DNA of 18,424 nt from JANXUC01 sp043749225 (GTDB lineage Bacteria; Acidobacteriota; Terriglobia; Terriglobales; Acidobacteriaceae), in the NCBI GenBank assembly GCA_043749225.1, contig JAYVEP010000291.1:1-18424 (forward strand). Reading direction: 5' to 3'. A program made the translations under genes and the position numbers. This document shows, in pieces, positions 15,323 through 18,424 of the stretch (position 1 is its first letter; each line of letters opens with the position of its first letter). The notes beneath the pieces were generated by a model, which searched no databases, had not been told where the DNA came from, and saw only the letters and a list, made by a program, of their open reading frames with translations.

Positions 15323-16441
15323 GTGCTGGAAAAATCACTCCCCAGTTCTTATTACACGGCTCCCGAAATCTTCGAGCGGGAGCGGCAGAAAATCTTTTCC
15401 CGTGAGTGGTTTTGTGCCGGGCGGGAAGAAGACTTACCCGTGTCCGGCGATACCCAAGTGGTTGAGGTAACTGGAGAGAGCATTCTCGTCGCACGCACCA
15501 AGGCGGGCGAACTCAAGGCTCACCACAACGTTTGCCGGCACCGCGGGGCACGCCTCTGCGCGCCGCAGCAGGAAGCGCGTTGGAATGTGAGGCTGCCGGG
15601 AGGCATCACCTCTGCGGGGACGATTCGCTGTCCCTATCATCAGTGGACGTATGCTCTCGACGGCCAGTTGTTGAGTGCGCCTTTTCTGAATGACTCAGAC
15701 GAATTTTCCAAGGCTGATTTTTCTCTGTACCCCGTCAATCTTCAAACTTGGGGAGGATTTTTCTTTCTCAATCTCTCGTCTGGCGCGCCAACGCAAACCT
15801 TGCTGCAGCAACTCGGCGGGGGAGCCGACCGGCTAGTCCGCTATCCTCTGCACGAACTTCGAACCGGGCACACTATTACTTACGATGTGGCTGCCAACTG
15901 GAAGCTGATTCTCGAAAACTACAACGAGTGCTACCACTGCGGCGGCGTTCATCCGGAACTCTGCGAGGTTGTGCCCGACTTCAAGCGCGCTGGGGGCTTC
16001 AGCCTGGACTGGGAGCGCGGCATCCCTCACCGCGAAGGCGCTTATACGTTTACTCGATCTGGAACTACGATCCGGCAACCTTTTGCCGGACTCAGCGACG
16101 ATGAAAAAGTTCGGCACAAGGGCGAACTGCTCTATCCCAATCTGATGTGCAGCGTAAGCTGCGAGCATGCCGCCGTGTTTCTGCTGTGGCCGGAAGCGCC
16201 GAACCGGACCAAGATTGTCTGCCGCTTCTTGTTTCATCCGTCGGAAATCGAGAAACCGGGCTTCGATGCTTCGGACGCGGTGGAGTTCTGGGATCTGGTG
16301 AACCGTCAGGACTGGGCGATTTGCGAACGCGTCCAGATGGGAGTGGAAAGCCGTGTGCACGAATTTGGCTACTACGCTCCGATGGAGAATCCAAGTCTGG
16401 ATATTCGGCGTTATGTGCTGGAGCGGCTTGCCGTGGAATAG
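15323..16441 (+). CDS. Rieske non-haem iron oxygenase, alpha subunit type
   Basis: The protein has 372 residues from a GTG start at 15323 (GAGG about 10 bases upstream). The Rieske [2Fe-2S] ligands are CRH (about residues 71-73) and CPYH (about 103-106), but 29 residues lie between the two pairs, about 10-14 more than usual in ring hydroxylases. The catalytic mononuclear iron site is present: ENYNECYHCGGVHPELCEVV supplies two His ligands, and NRQDWAICERVQMG supplies the Asp ligand. This YHCGGVHP/QDWAICE pattern is typical of the aromatic-ring-hydroxylating and choline/glycine-betaine monooxygenase-like branch. It needs a reductase partner, and none is encoded nearby. Substrate unknown. It stands alone between repeat elements. 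Confidence 0.9.
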   Translation: MLEKSLPSSYYTAPEIFERERQKIFSREWFCAGREEDLPVSGDTQVVEVTGESILVARTKAGELKAHHNVCRHRGARLCAPQQEARWNVRLPGGITSAGTIRCPYHQWTYALDGQLLSAPFLNDSDEFSKADFSLYPVNLQTWGGFFFLNLSSGAPTQTLLQQLGGGADRLVRYPLHELRTGHTITYDVAANWKLILENYNECYHCGGVHPELCEVVPDFKRAGGFSLDWERGIPHREGAYTFTRSGTTIRQPFAGLSDDEKVRHKGELLYPNLMCSVSCEHAAVFLLWPEAPNRTKIVCRFLFHPSEIEKPGFDASDAVEFWDLVNRQDWAICERVQMGVESRVHEFGYYAPMENPSLDIRRYVLERLAVE

Positions 16442-16459
16442 CACCTGGCAAGAAACAGA

Positions 16460-17522
16460 CTTGTCATTCTGAGAGGCTGTGACTTTATTGACTTCCGCCT
16501 TGCGAAACGGCAAAGTGTTTTTCTGTGCTCGGCGGGGTGGGCTCGGTTTGGCTCTGGGAGGGTTGCCGACGGCGGTTATTTTTGCTGCGCCTCTCCCCCT
16601 TTTCAGCAAGACTTCAGCCAGGCCGCTCCGAAGTGCAGCAGGTTGTACGCCAGCGCGCACGATAACGCCACGCATTTTTGCTTACTCAACCCACGCACCG
16701 TCATCTGCGTCAACCCGCGATAACAGCGCAGGTCGCCGTTCACCATTTCACTCGTCGAAGCTCTTTGCTTATAAATTTCTTGTCTCGCCTCGCTCGCCAT
16801 GCGCCGCTTCCACGCTTGGATCGCCGCGCTGTCCCGGCTTGATCTCCAACTCCCGACCCCGATTCTCCGCTTTCCACGCCGGTTTCGACGGCACGTACGG
16901 TTCCACCCCCTGCTCCTGCGCCCGTTCGATATCTTCCTTCCGCCGTCCAATAAATGTTGTTCCACTTTCCCTCCGCTGCGCTGTTCCACTTGCCGCCGCA
17001 TCGGTTCACTTAAGTTCGCCGCGTCGTAGCCCGCGTTGCTCGCTTCCACTCCCACAATCGCGCGGCTCCGCGAATCCGTCGCCAACTGTACATTCACCGC
17101 CGGATTGAATCCTCCGTTCGCCATCTTTATCACCCGCGCCGCCGCTTCCCGTTGCTGTTTCAGTTCCGTTAATTGCGCCAACGCCTGCTCCGCCTGCCGC
17201 CGCAACTCCCGCAAACGCTCTTCCCGCCGGAAACTTCCCGCCCCCGCGCTCACCCGCACGCGCACTCCGTCCTGGCTCACCCGACTCACCGACACCAACT
17301 CCTGTTCCACCAACGAAGCAATCACCTGCGTGAACAACCCATCCAAAGCCGCTCCGTGATCGGTGCGAAACTCCGACAGCCAGCGATGATTCACGCTCAC
17401 CCCGCCGCACAACCACCGGAACGGATCGCTCTCCCCGCACCGCCGCGCCAACTCCCGCGCCGCCACTGCTTCCCGCGCCAGAATGGGCTCGCGAAAGCGC
17501 GACAAATCCAGAATGACAAGGG
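16460..17522. mobile_element. Degenerate IS1182-like insertion flanked by inverted GTCATTCTG half-repeats
   Basis: The transposase remnant lies between CTTGTCATTCTGAG (16460-16473) and its near-complement CCAGAATGACAAGG (ending at 17522). These two sites match the outer ends of the interspersed palindromes elsewhere in the window, so an IS appears to have landed inside such an element, or the element has been split by rearrangement. True IS terminal repeats and a target duplication could not be recognised. The limits given are those of the flanking half-repeats. Confidence 0.5.
16603..17482 (-). pseudogene. Frameshifted, 5'-truncated IS1182-family transposase remnant
   Basis: Transposase-like sequence starts near AREAVAARELARRC and continues RWLCGGVSVNHRWLSEFRTDHG, VSRVSQDGVRVRVSAGAGSF, KMANGGFNPAVNVQLATD and VEQHLLDGG. 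These are characteristic blocks of IS1182-type DDE transposases. After HLLDGG the natural reading (KEDIERAQEQGVEPYVPSKP...GRELEIKPGQRGDPSVEA) is in another frame from about 16940 to about 16820. The original frame then resumes with AWKRRMASEARQEIYKQRAST and VRGLSKQKCVALSCALAYNLL to the stop at 16603. Two compensating frameshifts therefore scramble the middle. The N-terminal part of a normal transposase is missing, and the ORF runs on upstream to 17640 through unrelated sequence antisense to pyrF. It is not expected to be active. Confidence 0.8.
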
Positions 17523-17566
17523 TTAGTTGTAGCGGTATTCCTGCAACCTTCGTTACACTTGAAAGA

Positions 17567-18298
17567 ATGCCTACCGTAATAACCCCGAAAGACCGTCTAA
17601 TCATTGCCTTGGATGTGCCGTCGGCGGCAGAGGCGCGCAAGATCGTCGCCGCCGTGGGTGAGGCGGCGTCCTTCTACAAGGTTGGGAAGCAGCTGTTCAC
17701 GGCGGAAGGTCCGAAGGTAGCGCGCGACTTGGTGGCTGGGGGCAAAAAGGTCTTTCTCGACCTGAAATACCATGACATACCGAACACCGTCGCTGGAGCG
17801 GTAAGCGAGGCCGCCAAGCTTGGCGTGGATATGCTGACCGTGCACGCCTCGGGCGGGGCGGCGATGCTGCGGGCAGCCGTCGAGGCGGCGCGAGCGCGAC
17901 CGGAGATGGCAGTGCTGGCGGTAACCGTCCTAACCAGCATGACGGAGAAAGACCTCGAAGCCATCGGAGTGCGTGCGGGGGAGCCGAACGGCACGCCGGG
18001 TCAACGAATGCTAGATCAAGTGGTACGTCTGGCGGCGCTGGCGGTGGCAAGTGGGTGCCAAGGAGTCGTCGCGTCGGCGCAGGAAGCGCGGCTGTTGCGC
18101 GACGAACTGGGACATGAGTTCTTTCTTGTGACGCCCGGCGTACGTCCAGCGGGGAGCGCGGTGGGCGATCAGGCGCGTGTGGTGACGCCTGCGGAGGCGA
18201 TTGCCGCTGGCGCGACGCATATTGTGGTGGGGAGGCCGATTACGGGGGCGGAGGATCCGGCTGGGGCGGTGAGGGGGATTCTGGGGGAGATGGGGTAG
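17567..18298 (+). CDS. pyrF: Orotidine-5'-phosphate decarboxylase (class I)
   Basis: The protein has 243 residues from ATG 17567. An in-frame ATG at 17483 would extend it backwards into the transposase remnant, so the later start is preferred, although only a weak GAAAG precedes it. The catalytic tetrad motif D65-x-K67-x-x-D70 is in FLDLKYHDIPNTV. Other family segments are LIIALDVPS at the N-terminus, YKVGKQLF, LTVHASGG, VTVLTSM, TPGVRP and the phosphate loop VVGRPITGAEDP. It decarboxylates OMP to UMP, the last step of pyrimidine synthesis. No other pyr gene is adjacent. Its promoter must lie in or near the short stretch next to the mobile-element remnant. Confidence 0.97.
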   Translation: MPTVITPKDRLIIALDVPSAAEARKIVAAVGEAASFYKVGKQLFTAEGPKVARDLVAGGKKVFLDLKYHDIPNTVAGAVSEAAKLGVDMLTVHASGGAAMLRAAVEAARARPEMAVLAVTVLTSMTEKDLEAIGVRAGEPNGTPGQRMLDQVVRLAALAVASGCQGVVASAQEARLLRDELGHEFFLVTPGVRPAGSAVGDQARVVTPAEAIAAGATHIVVGRPITGAEDPAGAVRGILGEMG

Positions 18299-18332
18299 GG
18301 GCTTACCCCTGCCAGCGCGCGCTACTCGTTCT

Positions 18333-18424
18333 ATTCTATTAATTATATTCTATTAATTATATTCTATTAATTATATTCTATTAATTATATTCTATTAATT
18401 ATATTCTATTAATTATATTCTATT
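18333..18424. repeat. AT-rich 14-bp tandem repeat running off the window
   Basis: The unit ATTCTATTAATTAT is repeated exactly six times (18333-18416), with eight more bases before the window stops, so the true length is unknown. The composition is very different from the GC-rich surroundings. It starts about 35 bases after the pyrF stop codon. It may be a variable-number tandem repeat, or the point where an assembly collapsed. Confidence 0.95.

Overview
The window looks like a chromosomal segment of a soil-type Acidobacteriota (Terriglobia-like). This is inferred from the moderately high GC, the 'QGLVRDQNGKVLSG' secreted protein family, the PhoB-type winged-helix/TPR membrane regulators, and intergenic palindromes that resemble those of such genomes. 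No database search was possible, so the taxonomy is an inference.

Region A (1-5443, minus strand) is a run of exported proteins. In transcription order it holds a protein with two type-1-copper cupredoxin domains (5443-4475), a shortened 'QGLVRDQNGK' secreted protein (4316-3879), and two tandem paralogues of a DNRLRE/CBM96-like plus GVxG-repeat surface protein. The upstream paralogue (3756-1798) has one continuous 652-codon frame broken by only two in-frame stops. The downstream paralogue (1740 to beyond the window edge) is open throughout. Divergent from this block is a large one-component regulator with a winged helix, a membrane segment, a FlgO/TolB-like domain and TPR repeats (5701-8523). 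It is a plausible but unproven controller of the exported proteins.

Region B (8524-9214) has no protein gene. It carries a tRNA-Gln(CUG) on the minus strand and two nested inverted-repeat elements.

Region C (9215-10384, minus) is a P-loop polynucleotide-kinase-like protein with a long disordered Arg/Gly- and His-rich N-terminus. It is followed by about 460 bases without a convincing gene.

Region D (10849-14073, plus) is the glycolytic run gap-pgk-tpiA, with a hairpin between gap and pgk and an interspersed palindrome between pgk and tpiA. Together the three enzymes interconvert dihydroxyacetone phosphate, glyceraldehyde-3-phosphate, 1,3-bisphosphoglycerate and 3-phosphoglycerate.

Region E (14074-18424) holds an enoyl-CoA hydratase, a Rieske non-haem iron oxygenase with an enlarged Rieske loop, a frameshifted and truncated IS1182-like transposase remnant (minus), and pyrF. 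The window ends inside an AT-rich 14-bp tandem repeat. Almost every intergenic gap in Regions B, D and E carries a copy or half-copy of nested palindromes, the commonest with GTCATTCCGAG/CTCAGAATGAC ends.

The best candidates for something undescribed are the mosaic paralogue pair with its two clean nonsense codons, the cupredoxin/surface-protein block facing a TPR membrane regulator, and the nested palindrome elements built from diverged copies of one arm. No defence system, CRISPR array or prophage is visible.
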